Assembly (NCBI RefSeq): GCF_030867145.1 | Contig: NC_134439.1 | Span: 5,679,379-5,743,378, forward strand | Reading direction: 5' to 3' | Length of the DNA: 64,000 bases | Source: Opisthocomus hoazin | Taxonomy: Eukaryota > Chordata > Aves > Opisthocomiformes > Opisthocomidae | In this document: one piece after another, positions 54,701 to 63,216 of the stretch | Layout of the letters: every line of letters starts with the position of its first letter | Numbering within the stretch: the first letter of the stretch is position 1 | Program-made: the position numbers and the translations under genes | The notes under the pieces: generated by a model | What the model was told of the DNA's origin: nothing | The model's input: the letters and a program-made list of their open reading frames with translations, nothing else | Database searches by the model: none

Positions 54701-57691
54701 GCAGCAGGCCTGGCAGGAGAGGACGGCCGCCCGCAGAGCCCGGTCCTCCTGGATGAGGCAGGGCGCGTCGTCCTCGCAGGCGGCACATCCCCGGCGGCAG
54801 GGCCGGCATGCCAGCCGGGACCCCTCGTCTGCCCCCGCCGCGCTCCCCGCCGTGCCTGGGGACGGAGCGATGACCGGGTGACATCAGCCTCGGTGGCACT
54901 TACCAGAGCATGGGCTGGGGCTTCCCAAAGCCCCCCAGCCCCGGACCCCACCGCTGCAGCCGTGTGCTGCGGGGTGAAACGGGGACCCCGGGGCTGGGCA
55001 GAGCACCCACCTGCCCAGGCATCGCTGGCCGCTCCGCCGGCGCTGTAAAACCCCGGCTTGCACCGGCACTGGTACCTCCCGAGGACGAAGCCGTGGCTCT
55101 CCTGGGGGACACACTGCAGGAGACAGGCTGAGACGCACGGGACGGCAAGGGTTCATCCTGCATCCCCCCCCCTGCCCCCATACCAGGGGCTCTGGTGCAC
55201 CCCAGCTCCCGGGTACCCAACCCCACACCAGGAGGAATCAGTGCTGGAATTAAAAGCCAAAGCCTGGCCCCCAAATCCCTCCCTAAAACCTAAATGGACA
55301 CCTAATGCAGCAGAGCGCACTAATCCTGCCCGGCCGTGACGGCAGTGGCAGGCAGGGCCCTGCTGCCCTAATCCCCCCTGGCCGCATCCTGCCCGCAGCG
55401 GGCGCGCTGCCCGCATCTCTGGGTGTTGTTGTTGTCAGGACGGATGCCCGGCAGCAGAGCCCGTCGCTCCGGAGGGCATCGCCCGCGGGCGCTGGCGGGA
55501 AGGAGAAGTCGGTGACGACTTTCCCACTCGGGGACAGATTTTTCCCTTTGGGGTGGGACCCTGAGCTGGGGGGGCTGCGGGGTTTGCCCCGGCCGGGGAC
55601 GCTGCCAGGCGTGCTGAGCCCAGAATCGCGTTTGGGCATCAGCGGAGGGGAGCGGGGGCTGCCGATCGGGGTGCTTCGCCCGGAGCCCGGCCGTCCCCGC
55701 GGTGCCCGGGTCACACGCTGGCGCTGGCAGCGGGGACGGCAGATTTGCACGATAAACCCCTGGGCTGCGGCACAGGGAGCAGCTGAGCGAAGCAGATGGA
55801 TCGGCCGGGAGAGGATAAAGCTCAGCGCGGAGGGAGGGACACGCGGCGGGGACAGCCTGGCCAGGGGGACGGGAACGGGTGGGCACGGGGGACCCCCAGC
55901 CCTGCCGGGCGAGGGGATGCGGTGCCGGTGGCTGATACCTGGGTGCTGTTGAGGTCGCAGCGGTGCGTGTCTGCGAACCAGCCCGGCCCGCTGGCGCACT
56001 GGTCGATGGCCACGTCCCGCAGCTCGACGTCCACCCGCACGACGCCCCTGCGCAGGGGGACGGGGTCAGCCCCGGGCCCACCCCTGGCCCCCCACCCAAG
56101 CTTGGCCGCGCCCCGGGGCTGCCCCTGGGACCCGCAGCAGGGCAGGACGCGGCCACGGGGGTGGTGGGTGCTGGTGCGGGGACTGGTGGGGTGACGCGAG
56201 GTGTCAGCGGCGTCCCCGGACCCCCGGCCAGGGATGTCCCCCCCCCTCAGAGCCGTGTCCGGGGTGGGGGCAGCAGCTCCTGGCTGTGATTTGTGCCCCT
56301 CAAGAGGGGCTTTGACGCGACCCGTGGGGAACCAGGAGCTGATGGGTGGCCCCTGCGTGCCGTTCCCCACACCGACCCCCCACCCTGGGTGCTCGGTGAG
56401 GGACAGGGCTTCACCCTTGGAAGCGGGGACATGTCCCCCCCCCGGGACCAAACCCAGCTGCCCCCTTCCCTCCCCACCGCCTCCCACCACGGCTCCTCGT
56501 GCGGGGGCTGCTGGGGTGCAGGAGGGACCCACCAGCCCTGGAACACCCCAGGAGAGACCCCAGCCCGGCTCTCCCACCCCCAACGCAGCCGTGGTGGGGG
56601 GCTCTGGGGGTGGCAGCCCGGGGACAACCGAGGGGGCACGGGAGGCACCTCCATGCCTGCAGACGTGCAAATACCCACGCACACGCGTGTGCACATGCAC
56701 AGGGACACAGGCAGGGGCTGGCACACACCTTGCAGCCCACCACCTGCGCCCGGGGTGATGCTTCCAGCTGCCCCCCCCCCAGCATGCACACGGGGCACCC
56801 CCCAGCCCCTTCACCACCCCCCCCCCAGCCCCTCCAGGTACCACTTACTTGAATTCGGGGCTGAGGTCCGGCTTGAGCCCGTAGAAAGCGGAGGAGAGCG
56901 TGACTGCCCAGGTGGGCAGGAACCTGCCGTCCCGGCACTCGAGGAACGGCGGGGACCACCGGACGTGGGCCGGTTCCCCCACGTAGCCGTCACCCCGCTG
57001 CCATTTGGGGGTCTCCATGCTGCGCAGGTCATTGCTGAGCAGGCGCTTGCGGAGGAGGGGGCTGCGCTGGGACTTGAGGGCGTTGAACCATTCGTGGTCC
57101 CAGCTGAGGTTGCCGAGGTCGGGGACGGCGGCGGAGAGGTCCTGCAGCAGGATCTCGCCGTCCCCCTTGGTGGCCTGCAGCACCAGCCGGGGCTTGGCGG
57201 CCAGCGGGTGGGCGTCCAGGGCGAGCACCGCCCGCCGCACCCACGGGTGCCCCTCGGCCAGGCTGCGGACCAGCGCCTGGTACCACTCCACGTCCTCGGC
57301 CACGCTGGCCTCGCGGATGTCGTTGGTCTGGAAGAGCATGTTGAGGAAGTTGGCGGCGTGGGCCAGCGCCTCGGGGGCGGCACGCAGGGCGGCTCGCAGC
57401 GCCGGGGGGGGACCGCGACCCGCTGCCCCCGCCGCGACGCCCCGGCTGCAGTTGGCCCGGGCCAGCCGCTGCGCATCGCCCGTCTGCAGGAACGCCATCG
57501 CCGCCGCCGAGCCCTCGGGGTCCCCCGACGCTCCCGGCTCCGGCGTGGGTGCCCAGGAGGATGACGGAGCCGGGGACCATCCCGCCGGCCGAGGGGGGTC
57601 CCTCCTGAGGGTGCTGGCCCCCCGGGAGGACGGTGCCACGGACCAGCGTTGCGTGGAAGCACCAGAGCAGCGGCCACCGCCAAGGCCCCAT
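43148..57691 (-). CDS. GPR179: Orphan class C receptor GPR179 with greatly expanded CPWE repeat tail
   Basis: Class C-like orphan receptor on dendritic tips of retinal ON-bipolar cells. In mammals it anchors RGS7/RGS11-Gbeta5 complexes near mGluR6 and TRPM1 and binds pikachurin; loss causes congenital stationary night blindness. Coding exons: 56849-57691, 55939-56047, 55011-55113, 54647-54855, 54034-54102, 53524-53633, 53204-53442, 52610-52748, 52306-52411, 52063-52209, 43148-51742. From the Cache-like ectodomain on, they join in one frame to TAG. Order: signal peptide, Cache-like domain, cysteine-rich EGF-like segment (CASGPGW to CRCKPGFY), seven membrane segments across exons 4-9, then a cytoplasmic tail starting EELKKLYAQLEVQKTRRM and holding about 54 CPW(E/D/Q) motifs. 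Predicted length is about 3,540-3,555 aa, much longer than the human protein (about 2,370). Oddities: a frame break in exon 1, one GC donor (exon 4), a tandem repeat in exon 11, and a CR1 copy in intron 4. Confidence 0.97.
43890..48450 (-). repeat. Coding tandem array: 14 units of about 339 bp in a 1,671-bp higher-order repeat
   Basis: The landmark GGCAGATT(T)CTGCTTTATC occurs at 43903, 44242, 44581, 44920, 45244, 45574, 45913, 46252, 46591, 46915, 47245, 47584, 47923 and 48262. Spacings are 339, 339, 339, 324, 330, repeated twice, then 339 three times. All are multiples of three. Each unit holds three motifs: (E)S-I-CPWES, KAEVCPWEA and KAEICPWEVAA. The sum of five units is 1,671 bp, and a distinctive variant unit (QAALASPGRSLEKGSSERE) occurs twice, exactly one period apart (for example c45121 and c46792). 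Confidence 0.96.
52063..52209 (-). CDS. GPR179: GPR179 exon 10
   Basis: Encodes FLHAGSPLREEIAAEVYEDE to HSLDPDDIR, the conserved start of the cytoplasmic tail. Confidence 0.94.
52306..52411 (-). CDS. GPR179: GPR179 exon 9 (TM6-TM7)
   Basis: Encodes FIMVPSLHPDWTLLLFF to TLALLFIPK. Confidence 0.94.
52610..52748 (-). CDS. GPR179: GPR179 exon 8 (TM5-TM6)
   Basis: Encodes AEMLFLLWGSSLCYATR, FHEPRYMGIALHNEL and SAAFHVV plus two bases. Confidence 0.94.
53204..53442 (-). CDS. GPR179: GPR179 exon 7 (TM4)
   Basis: Encodes VLKVFLSRTAQRS, membrane segment LGLILLLVLWFLAAW, and CGHDRWDYMMVT plus one base. Confidence 0.94.
53524..53633 (-). CDS. GPR179: GPR179 exon 6 (TM3)
   Basis: Encodes VFILYFKPSIFRC to ITLKLY plus two bases. 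Donor GTAGCC. Confidence 0.94.
54034..54102 (-). CDS. GPR179: GPR179 exon 5 (TM2)
   Basis: Encodes RIRASGVVLLETILFG to LLYFP. Acceptor CCGCAG, donor GTGAGT. Confidence 0.94.
54212..54561 (+). mobile_element. CR1 3'-end fragment in GPR179 intron 4
   Basis: About 350 bp from TTTATAAATGCTTATAAATA through the NFFPLRV region to ATTCTGTGATTCTGTGA. It is antisense to GPR179 and lies wholly inside the GC-AG intron. Confidence 0.95.
54647..54855 (-). CDS. GPR179: GPR179 exon 4 (TM1), GC splice donor
   Basis: Encodes a cysteine-rich segment (CRPCRRGCAACEDDAPC) and membrane segment 1 (ACCMLAIFLSMLVSY), ending at FRRSK. The donor reads AAG|GCAAGG, a GC rather than GT donor with otherwise good consensus. 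The join to exon 5 is exactly in frame and matches the family. Confidence 0.92.
55011..55113 (-). CDS. GPR179: GPR179 exon 3 (EGF-like)
   Basis: Encodes CVPQESHGFVLGRYQC, then CKPGFYSAGG to DAWA plus one base. These are the cysteines of an EGF-like module. Confidence 0.94.
55939..56047 (-). CDS. GPR179: GPR179 exon 2
   Basis: Encodes GVVRVDVELRDVAIDQC to DLNSTQ. Donor GTATCA. Confidence 0.94.
56849..57691 (-). CDS. GPR179: GPR179 exon 1: signal peptide and Cache-like ectodomain (frame break near 5' end)
   Basis: The ATG at 57691 opens a convincing signal peptide (MGPWRWPLLWCFHATLVRG). The ectodomain (MAFLQTGDAQRLARANCS, FLNMLFQTNDIRE, VEWYQALVRSLAEG, YGLKPDLSPEF) is read one base out of phase with it. 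One extra base between about 57,540 and 57,640 would explain this; the six-base C run at 57618-57623 and G run at 57593-57598 are suspects. Donor GTAAGT follows base 56849. Confidence 0.85.
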
Positions 57692-59435
57692 GGCGGGGGG
57701 CTCAGCGCAGCCCCCCAGCCCCCCGCCGCCCCACCGGCCGGGCAGGGGGGGGCATGGCGGGCAGGGTGGCCGGTGCCGGAGCCCCCCGCTCTGCTCCGCG
57801 GGGGCCCGACTCCCGCTCCGTCACCCGCTTTTCTCCCTCGGCGATGCCGGAGCAGACGTCACCGGCTCCAAAACAGGTTCATCTGCTGGTGATGCCCGCC
57901 CGGAGCCCCCCCCCCCCCTCCCCGCCCGGCCCCCCCGCCTCGGGCGGTTTGCGCTGCCAGGGACCCCCGCCCTCCGGCCCCAGCCTCCCCCGGGGACCCC
58001 CGCACCCCGGGCCCCTCGGGCTGGCCGTGATGCAAGCGCATCCCGGTGGGAAGCCATGGCAACGGGGCCGGGAATTTTCCTCCCGGCGTCCCCCTCCCCT
58101 CTGCAGCCGAGGGGGGGGGGGAAAGGGGGGGGAAGGTCGCCCGCTGGGTCCCCATATGGTCCCGGGCTTCAATCCCGCAGCGCCCGGCCCCCCCCCGGGC
58201 AGGGGATGGAAATGGAGGGGGGGGGGGCACCCAGGCAGGGCGTCCCCGTGGGGGGGCAGGTGGGGAGTGCGGTGTGGGGGTGGGCGCTGGCAAGGTCCCC
58301 ACGGCAGGGACTGAAGCCCCCCCCCCGCCCCAAGCTGAGGGAGGATGTGCGGGGTCCCGGGCAGCACTGCCCTGGTTGCGGAGGGGAAACTGAGGCACGG
58401 GACGGGGCTCAACCCCCCGCCCCCCGGCAGCCCCCGGCCTGGACAGACCGGGCCCAGCCCCCTCCTCCGGCGGGGCACGACGCTGTGCCAGAGCCGTGCC
58501 AGAGCCGTGCCAGAGCTGTGCCAGAGCCGTGCCAGAGGTGTGCAAGGGCCGTGCAAGAGGTGTGCCAGAACTGCACCAGAACCATGCCAAAACTGTACCA
58601 GAACCGTGCCAGAGCCGTGCCAGAGACACCCCAGAACCATGGTAGAGCCATGCCAGAACCATGCTAGAGCGGTACCAGAACTGCGCCACAGCCGTGCCAA
58701 AGCTGTGCCACAGCCGGGCAGGAGCTGTGCCAGAGCCATGCCAGAGCTGTGCCGGAACAGTGCCAGCGATGTGGCAGAGCCACACCAGAACCGTGCCAGA
58801 ACCGTGCTAGAGCGGTGCCAGATCCGTGCCAGTGCTGTGCCAGAGCCATGCCAGAACCATGCCAGAACCGTGCCAGAACCATGCCAGCGCAATGCCAGAG
58901 CTGTGCCAGTTCTGTGCCAGAGCCGTGTTAAGAGCCGTTGCAGCGCTGTGCCAGAGCCATGCCAGAGCCATGACAGTGCCGTGCCAGAGCTGTGCCAGAG
59001 CCGTGCCAGATCCGTGCTAGAGGTGCCCCAGCCGTGCCAGAGCCGCGCAGGCCTCGCCGTTCGCCTGTTCCGGCCCTGCCTCAGTTTCCCCTCCCACAGC
59101 CCCGGTCCCGGGCCGGGGGGGGGGGGGGGCTGTCACCGCTGCTCCTCACGGCCCCCCCCTCAACTGCCCCCTGGGGGGCGGGGCCTCGCTCAGCCAGGGG
59201 GCGGGTCTTGGGGCGGGGCCTCAGCGCCGGGCGTGGCTACACCCAGCGGGGAGGCGTGGCTAGCTCCCAGGGGCGGAGCCGGCGGCGGAAGTGGGGGGGC
59301 GTGGCGCCGCGCGGCCGTCGCCGCGGAGGAGGCGGGAGGGAGGGGGGGAGCGGTGGCGGCGGTGGCCGCGGCCGTGTGCGGGCGGCCCGGCCCGGTCCCG
59401 CCCCGCTCCCGCTCGGCCATGCGGCGGCCGTAGCC
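57692..59435. other. Divergent intergenic region between GPR179 and SOCS7
   Basis: About 1.7 kb, very GC-rich with many G/C homopolymers, containing the 15-bp array. It must hold both promoters and 5' untranslated regions. No TATA box is evident. Confidence 0.65.
58484..59050. repeat. 15-bp minisatellite, about 38 copies
   Basis: Imperfect tandem array of GTGCCAGAGCCGTGCCAGAACC-like sequence, unit AGAGCCGTGCCAGAG and variants, with occasional indels. Because the period is five codons, several frames stay open on both strands (ARAVPEPCQ-like forward, WHGSGTALAR-like reverse). This is an artefact of the repeat. Confidence 0.95.
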
Positions 59436-60340
59436 ATGCAGCGCGCCGAGCTGCGGGACGGGGAGGCGGCGGCGGCTGCCGCGGCCTCCTACCGGGTGCT
59501 CAGCCGCCTGCTGGGCTACGGGGCCGGGCCGGAGGCGGGCGCGGCGGGCGGTGCCGTTACCGGCGCGGGGCTCGCTGGGCCGCTGGGCTCCGGCGGCGGG
59601 CGGCTGGCGGCGGCCTTGCCGGGCGGCGGAGCCCTGCGCTCCCCGCGGCCCCCGCCGCAGCTGATGGTGTTCCGCAACGCGGCGGAGGGGCGGCCCGGCG
59701 AGGAGGGCGGCCCGGCGGCGGCGGGAGGCGGCGGAGGGGTGGGCGGGGGGGAGCCGCTCTGCCCCCGGCACCGCTGCGCCCTGGAGCCCAAGGCGGCGGC
59801 GGGGTGGGGGGCGGCGGCGGCGGCGGCGGGGGGGCTGGAGCTGCAGCTGGCGGCGCTGGGGCTGCGGCCGCCCGGGCTGGGGGCGAAGGGAGCGGGGGGG
59901 TGCCCCTGCCTCGGCCCCCCCCCGCCGCCCGCCGCCGGGCCCCCCGCCGAGGAGACCAGCGACGCGCTGCTGGTGCTGGAAGCGCTGGAGCCCGACGAGG
60001 CCGGGAGCTGCTCCGAGGAGGAGCCGGGTTCGCCCGGCCGCGGAGCCGCCCGCGCCGCCGGGAGAGGAACCGCCGGTACCGGAGCCGCCGGGCCCTCGCC
60101 GGCCCCCCCCTGCGCCGGGAAGGGCTCGTTGAAAACCCGCCTCAGCCGCCTCTTCCGCACCAAGAGCTGCAGCGGGGGCTCGGCCGCCGGGGACACCGGC
60201 GCTGCCCCCCAGGGCCGCCGCACCGGGGAGCTGCCCGCCTCGGCCGGGAGCCTGACCGACGTCTGCGGGGCCCGCGGCCGGGAGCAGGAGGCGGGCAGGT
60301 ACGCGGGGGGGGGGTCCCCGGCTTGGGGAGGGGGGCTGAG
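59150..60340. promoter_or_regulatory. CpG island covering SOCS7 5' end
   Basis: CpG-dense block with GGGGCGGGG boxes near 59,170-59,280 immediately upstream of SOCS7 exon 1 and extending through it. It is inferred to be the SOCS7 promoter island. Confidence 0.75.
59436..60298 (+). CDS. SOCS7: Suppressor of cytokine signalling 7, coding exon 1 (rest outside window)
   Basis: SOCS-family adaptor. The family's SH2 domain binds phosphotyrosine partners and its SOCS box recruits elongin B/C-CUL5 ubiquitin ligase. SOCS7 is linked to insulin/STAT signalling and Nck binding. This exon encodes only the long N-terminal region. Its recognised landmarks are MVFRNA, LCPRHRCALEPKA, LELQLAALGL, ETSDALLVLEALE, SCSEEE, LKTRLSRLFRTKSC and GELPASAGSLTDV. 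The exon ends ...GGC AG|GTACGC, in the same phase as mammalian SOCS7. The usual start corresponds to ATG 59664. An in-frame ATG at 59436 (MQRAELRDGEAAAA) would add 76 residues, and the feature is drawn from there. Expanded Ala/Gly/Pro runs reflect GC-rich codons. SH2 and SOCS-box exons lie beyond base 64,000; none was seen up to the window end. Confidence 0.92.
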
Positions 60341-60710
60341 TTGGGCGGGGGGGGGTTCCCCTTTGGGCTGGGGGGGCTGAGCTGGGCGGGGGGGGGTTTC
60401 CCCTTTGGGCTGGGGTGGCTGAGCTGGCGGGGGGCCTGCCCCCCAGCCCAGGGGGGGGGATCGGTGGGATGGTTGGGGGGCTGCAGGGAGACCTCGGGGC
60501 TGGTGCCGGCCATGCCGTGACCCCATGGTGCAGGGGGAGAAGGGGTCCCGGTGCCGTGCCGCCTTGCCGGAGGTGGAGGGTGGCTGTGAGGCGCTGGTGC
60601 CATCCCGCAGCCCATCAGCGGGGCCGTCCGTTGGCCCCCAGCTGGGCTCGGGCCTCTCCTGAGCAGCTGCCGAGGCCTCGTCCATCACGCGGGGATGGCG
60701 AGCACCGCTG

Positions 60711-61125
60711 GAGCCCGGGGATGCTGCAGCGAGGAGGAGGAGGAGGAGGATGCTCTGGGCCCTGCATCCGCACAGGGCAGGGCGGGAAACCGCCCGGGAG
60801 CGGGACCAGTGAGGTGCTGGGTGGCTTTGAGGAGCCACTGGAGCCCAGGGATGCTGCAATGAGGAGGAGGAGGATGCTCTGGGCCCTGCATCCACACAGG
60901 GCAGGACAGAAAACTGCCTGGGAGCAGGACCGGTGAGGTGCTGGGTGGCTCGGAGGAGCTGCTGGAGCCCAGGGATGCTGCAGCGAGGAGGAGGAGGAGG
61001 AGGATGCTCTGGGCCCTGCATCCGCACAGGGCAGGACAGAAAACTGCCTGGGAGCAGGACCGGTGAGGTGCTGGGTGGTTTGGAGGAGCCGCTGGAGCCT
61101 GGGGATGCCGCAGCGAGGAAGCAGC
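60711..61125. repeat. 124-130-bp tandem repeat in SOCS7 intron 1, about 4 copies
   Basis: Units start with GAGCCC(A/G)GGGATGCTGCA at 60711, 60841, 60965 and 61095 (last copy partial), spacings 130, 124 and 130. Each contains a GAG/GGA run of variable length followed by GATGCTCTGGGCCCTGCATCC. Length differences lie mostly in the GAG run. Confidence 0.93.
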
Positions 61126-61756
61126 GTGCCCCGGGAGCGGCCGCTGGTGACACCGCGCTGAGACCCAAGGGGCTGGCGTTCCCGCTCGCCGTCCCGTGTC
61201 TTGGGGAATGATTCCCGAGGCTGGCGAGCGTCGCGGCCGGGTTCTGGCCGCGGTGGTGGTGCCGTGGGGGGCTCTCCCGGGGCTCCGTGGCCGGAGGAAG
61301 TGTCAGCAGCCAGAGCCTGGCTGAGCTGTGCGTTAGAGAGGCCGGAGGGACAAGCCCTGGGAGCTGCTGGTGCAGGACCCCGTGTTCCCCAGCCCTGTTC
61401 TGTCGGCTCTGGTGCTGCTCGCCCTGCTCCAGCCTCGTGTTTCCGCAGAAGACGCGCGCTGCATGATGCCAGCCGGGGAGGGTAAAAAAAAAATCTGTAC
61501 GCGCTGCCCGGGCTCCGGTCGGGATGGGCCTCCTGTGCTCCAGAAACCACGTTCTGCAGCGTTTCCAGCAGCAGAACTGCGATTCCTCGTGGAGGAGGCG
61601 GGGAGAGCCTGCCCCAGGCCTGTGCTGTCAGCCCAGAAGCACCATTAAATGATGGAATGGACTCGGAGTATTGCAGCACGGCGCTTTCCCCGTGGGGTTG
61701 GTTAACCCCGCGTCAGGCTTTTGGGGTGCGTTCCCTCGGTGCAGCTCGAGACCTGG

Positions 61757-62095
61757 TGACGGTATATGCTTACAAATATCTGCAGGGTGGGGGTCAGAAG
61801 GATGGGACCAGACTATTTCCAGTGGTGCCCAGCGACAGGACAAGGGGCAACGGGCACAAACTGGAGCAGAGGAAGCTCCAGCTGAACATGAGGAAGAACT
61901 TCTTCCCTCTGAGGGTGATGGAGCCCTGGCCCAGGCTGCCCAGGGAGGCTGTGGAGTCTCCTTCTCTGCAGATATTCCAGCCCCGCCTGGCCGCGGTGCT
62001 GTGCAGCCTGCTCTGGGTGACCCTGCTTGGGCAGGGGGTTGGGCTGGGGGACCCCCAGAGGGCCCTGCCAACCCCCACCATGCTGGGATTCTGTG
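61757..62095 (+). mobile_element. CR1 3'-end fragment
   Basis: Starts near TATATGCTTACAAATATCTG and runs through the NFFPLRVMEPWPRLP region to GGGATTCTGTGA, with only one tail unit. Confidence 0.94.
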
Positions 62096-62913
62096 ACGAG
62101 GGAGCAGGAGGCTGTCTCCAGGCTCGCTCTGAGGATGCTGACCTTGGCTTGGGTGTGACCCGCAGCGCTGGCTTGGGGTGACCGGGCACTCTGGCAGCCC
62201 AAAAGGCTGCGACGAGGCATGAATTACCGAGGAAGGCTTCGGGGCCGGGGCAGCTCCCAGCCCTGCGCTGGTCGGGCTTCACTTTTGCGTGTGGGGTGGT
62301 GAAGGAATTGTGGACAACGGCTTCGCTCCCCGCAAATGACTAAATGGGCCTCGAACGGGCGCGAGCCGCGTTGCCTGTAATGACATAACGCTTTGCTAAT
62401 GGGCCTGTGGTTGGTTTGGCGTTGGTGCTGGGTGAGGGCGAGGAGTCCTCGGGGCCTCGCGACGCGGGGAGGAAGTGGTGGAGAGCTGGCAGTCGCGTCC
62501 TGGCAGGTTGGGAGCAGAGGAGGACGGTGTCGCTGCCCGGCTCTTCCCCCCAACCGGGGAGCTCGACCGTCACTGCTTGTTCTCCGGCATCGTGCAACTC
62601 CGCCGCGCTAATTAGGCAGCGTTTTAACAAAGGTTACTTCAAGGTGCCTGCTGCAGCAGCTCCCGTGGTTCGGGGACGACTTTGCTGCTTCCAGTTCGAG
62701 GATTCCCCTCCTGCTGACGAGGGCTGCGTTATTTGAACGATGCTTTGTGCTCCCGTGGAGAGAAAGGCCCGCGGCTCCCGCGCTGGTGGGATGCAGGGTG
62801 GGAGGCTGCGAGTTGGCGGAACAGTCCCTGCCGGCCCCGCTCTCGTCAGCGAGGACGTGTGGTTGGGGATGCTGGGATGCCCGGGATGCCCGTGGTCCGG
62901 GATGCTGGGAGGA

Positions 62914-63216
62914 TTCAGGAGGATGGGGCCAGACTCTTTCCAGTGGTGCCCAGCGACAGGACAAGGGGCAACGGGCACAAACTGAAGCAGAGGAAGCTCC
63001 AGCTGAACCCGAGGAAGAACTTCTTCCCTCTGAGGGTGACGGAGCCCTGGCCCAGGCTGCCCAGGGAGGCTGTGGAGTCTCCTTCTCTGGAGATATTCCA
63101 GCCCCGCCTGGCCGCGGTGCCGTGCAGCCTGCTCTGGGTGACCCTGCTTGGGCAGGCGGTTGGGCTGGGTGACCCACAGAGGGCCCTTCCAGCCCTCACC
63201 ATGCTGGGATTCTGTG
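62914..63216 (+). mobile_element. CR1 3'-end fragment
   Basis: Starts near AGGATTCAGGAGGATGGGGCC and ends at GGGATTCTGTGG. It is more strongly 5'-truncated than its neighbours. A GGGATGCCCGTGGTCCGGG-type motif occurs on both sides (about 62,877-62,900 and 63,218-63,245), so the element sits within a small local repeat. Confidence 0.93.

Noticed and set aside
57859-59433. Long overlapping frames on both strands (WHGSGTALAR-like and ARAVPEPCQ-like peptides)
   Set aside because: Produced by the 15-bp period of the minisatellite. The same openness on both strands argues against coding.
59516-61168. 550-codon minus-strand frame opposite SOCS7 exon 1 and intron 1
   Set aside because: Low-complexity Pro/Ser-rich shadow of the SOCS7 exon and of the GAG-run repeat.
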